Assembly (NCBI RefSeq): GCF_037055275.1
Contig: NZ_CP146343.1
Coordinates: 778,501-842,500 of the forward strand
Direction of reading: 5' to 3'
Length of the DNA: 64,000 nucleotides
Origin: Pseudomonas sp. ML2-2023-3
GTDB lineage: Bacteria; Pseudomonadota; Gammaproteobacteria; Pseudomonadales; Pseudomonadaceae
Shown here: one piece after another, positions 62,464 through 64,000 of the stretch
Numbering within the stretch: the stretch's first letter is position 1
Layout: each line of letters begins with the position of its first letter
The notes under the pieces: generated by a model
Seen by the model: only the letters and a program-made list of their open reading frames with translations
Databases searched by the model: none
What the model was told of the DNA's origin: nothing
Program-made: the position numbers and the translations under genes

Positions 62464-64000
62464 ATGCCGAGCATAGACGCCCTCGCCGATCGCTTGTCGG
62501 CGTACCTCGGCCCGGACCAGGTCAATCTGGTCCGCCGGGCGTACTTCTACGCAGAACAAGCCCACGACGGCCAACGCCGACGTAGCGGCGAGCCTTATGT
62601 CACGCACCCGCTGGCAGTGGCAAACATCCTTGCCGACATGCATATGGACCATCAAAGCCTGATGGCGGCCATGCTGCATGACGTAATTGAAGACACCGGT
62701 ATTGCCAAGGAAGCGCTTGTCGCGCAGTTCGGCGAAACCGTGGCCGATCTGGTCGATGGAGTCAGCAAGCTGACTCAGATGAACTTCGAAACCAAGGCCG
62801 AAGCCCAGGCTGAAAACTTCCAGAAGATGGCCATGGCCATGGCGCGCGATATCCGCGTGATCCTGGTTAAGCTGGCCGATCGTCTGCACAACATGCGTAC
62901 CCTCGAAGTGCTGTCCGGCGAAAAACGCCGACGGATTGCCAAGGAAACCCTGGAAATCTACGCGCCCATTGCCAATCGGCTGGGTATGCACAGCATTCGT
63001 ATCGAATTCGAAGACCTCGGTTTCAAGGCGATGTACCCGATGCGCTCCGCGCGCATTTATCAGGCGGTAAAGCGCGCCCGGGGCAATCGCAAGGAAATCG
63101 TCAACAAAATTGAAGAGTCGCTCAGCCACTGCCTGGCCATCGATGGCATTCAGGGCGAAGTCAGCGGCCGTCAAAAACACATCTACGGCATCTACAAGAA
63201 GATGCGCGGCAAGCGCCGGGCCTTCAACGAGATCATGGATGTTTACGCGTTCCGGATCATCGTAGACAAGGTCGATACCTGCTACCGCGTGCTGGGTGCT
63301 GTACATAATTTGTACAAACCCCTGCCGGGGCGTTTCAAGGACTACATCGCCATTCCCAAGGCCAACGGCTATCAGTCGTTGCATACCACGCTGTTTGGCA
63401 TGCATGGCGTACCGATCGAAATTCAGATCCGTACCCGTGAAATGGAAGAAATGGCCAACAACGGTATCGCTGCCCACTGGTTGTACAAATCCAGTGGCGA
63501 CGAGCAGCACACGGGCACTCACGCCCGGGCGCGGCAGTGGGTCAAGGGCGTGCTGGAAATGCAGCAGCGCGCAGGCAACTCCCTCGAATTTATCGAAAGC
63601 GTGAAGATCGACCTGTTCCCGGACGAGGTCTACGTGTTCACGCCCAAAGGCCGGATCATGGAGCTGCCCAAAGGCTCCACAGCGGTCGATTTTGCTTACG
63701 CGGTTCACACCGATGTCGGCAACAGCTGCATTGCGTGCCGGATCAACCGTCGTCTCGCGCCGCTGTCCGAGCCGCTGCAAAGTGGCTCCACGGTCGAAAT
63801 CGTCAGTGCTCCCGGTGCCCGTCCCAACCCGGCCTGGCTCAATTTTGTGGTGACTGGCAAGGCGCGTACGCACATTCGTCATGCTCTCAAACTGCAACGC
63901 CGCTCCGAGTCGGTCAATCTGGGCGAGCGCTTGCTGAACAAGGTGCTTAACGGCTTCAACAGCTCGCTGGACAAGATTGCGGCCGAGCGCGTTCAGGCGA
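62464..64000 (+). CDS. spoT: Bifunctional (p)ppGpp synthetase/hydrolase SpoT (3' end cut by window)
   Basis: The first 512 codons of SpoT. The HD hydrolase domain has HDVIEDTGI (His72-Asp73) and ADRLHNMRT. The synthetase domain has RFKDYIAIPKANGYQSLHTT and EIQIRTREMEEMANNGIAAHW. The TGS domain runs DEVYVFTPKGRIMELPKGSTAVDFAYAVHTDVG. The ATG at 62464 has AGGAGG 7 nt upstream. The C-terminal helical/ACT region lies past the right edge. It follows rpoZ in one operon. Confidence 0.98.
   Translation, partial: MPSIDALADRLSAYLGPDQVNLVRRAYFYAEQAHDGQRRRSGEPYVTHPLAVANILADMHMDHQSLMAAMLHDVIEDTGIAKEALVAQFGETVADLVDGVSKLTQMNFETKAEAQAENFQKMAMAMARDIRVILVKLADRLHNMRTLEVLSGEKRRRIAKETLEIYAPIANRLGMHSIRIEFEDLGFKAMYPMRSARIYQAVKRARGNRKEIVNKIEESLSHCLAIDGIQGEVSGRQKHIYGIYKKMRGKRRAFNEIMDVYAFRIIVDKVDTCYRVLGAVHNLYKPLPGRFKDYIAIPKANGYQSLHTTLFGMHGVPIEIQIRTREMEEMANNGIAAHWLYKSSGDEQHTGTHARARQWVKGVLEMQQRAGNSLEFIESVKIDLFPDEVYVFTPKGRIMELPKGSTAVDFAYAVHTDVGNSCIACRINRRLAPLSEPLQSGSTVEIVSAPGARPNPAWLNFVVTGKARTHIRHALKLQRRSESVNLGERLLNKVLNGFNSSLDKIAAERVQA

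Noticed and set aside
62167..63897. 576-residue minus-strand open frame opposite rpoZ and spoT
   Set aside because: SpoT motifs on the plus strand are unambiguous; the antisense frame has none.

Overview
The window is chromosomal DNA of a Pseudomonas, most likely of the broad P. fluorescens/P. fragi lineage (inference). From memory, the order from about 13.0 kb to the right edge (TIGR02647-cyaA-rnk-cyaY-lptM-lysA-dapF-DUF484-xerC-yigB-sutA-amtB-glnK-ubiK-comM-rep-xpt-cycB-pauR-dad-rpmBG-radC-coaBC-dut-algC-argB-pyrE-crc-rph-yicC-gmk-rpoZ-spoT) follows P. aeruginosa PA5271-PA5338, with local insertions and losses. Genes are densely packed and use moderately GC-rich codons. I saw no phage, insertion sequence, CRISPR array, rRNA or tRNA. 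Two families of short inverted repeats (REP-like) recur between genes.

Layout. 0-4.3 kb, mostly minus strand: the end of a two-adaptor RND efflux operon, a lone metQ, and a hydrolase plus an unusual sigma54-type AAA+ regulator. 4.4-8.7 kb: an Mpo1-like membrane protein, a HAD phosphatase, a gamma-carbonic-anhydrase-like protein, prlC and yheV. 8.7-13.1 kb: the sulfate starvation operon oscA-sbp-cysT-cysW-cysA. 13.1-16.0 kb: a TIGR02647 protein, a class I adenylate cyclase gene cut to its catalytic half, rnk, a DUF1289 gene and cyaY. 16.2-20.7 kb: lptM-lysA-dapF-DUF484-xerC-yigB. 20.8-23.4 kb: sutA, a decayed yjbQ remnant, amtB and glnK. 23.8-26.8 kb: ubiK, a VOC protein, a higBA toxin-antitoxin pair with its own palindrome, and comM.

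26.8-36.6 kb: a LysR regulator, a MATE pump, a GGDEF/EAL protein, rep, xpt, an acetyl-CoA hydrolase/transferase family gene and cytochrome c5. 36.7-49.4 kb is an amine and amino-acid catabolism region: pauR, dadX, a RidA-family gene, dadA, dadR, a gamma-glutamyl-polyamine-oxidase-like flavoprotein, a MocR regulator, an aldehyde dehydrogenase and a cupin, with a phospholipase-D-like lipoprotein and an MFS transporter between them. 49.6-59.1 kb: an I78-like secreted protein, rpmB-rpmG, a peptide-binding protein, radC, coaBC, dut, algC, argB, pyrE and crc. 59.1-64 kb: a DUF4870 protein, rph, yicC, gmk, rpoZ and spoT, which runs off the right edge.

Most of the window is conserved core genome and I did not find a clear undescribed multi-gene system. 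The parts most worth a second look are: the half-length cyaA; the AAA+ regulator with no GAFTGA loop and no visible DNA-binding domain; the yjbQ remnant; the higBA pair and its near-perfect 26-bp palindrome; a REP-like repeat that codes for the C-terminus of a DUF1289 protein; perfect inverted repeats upstream of oscA, between pyrE and crc, and upstream of the GGDEF/EAL gene; and a terminator-like hairpin inside the dad cluster.
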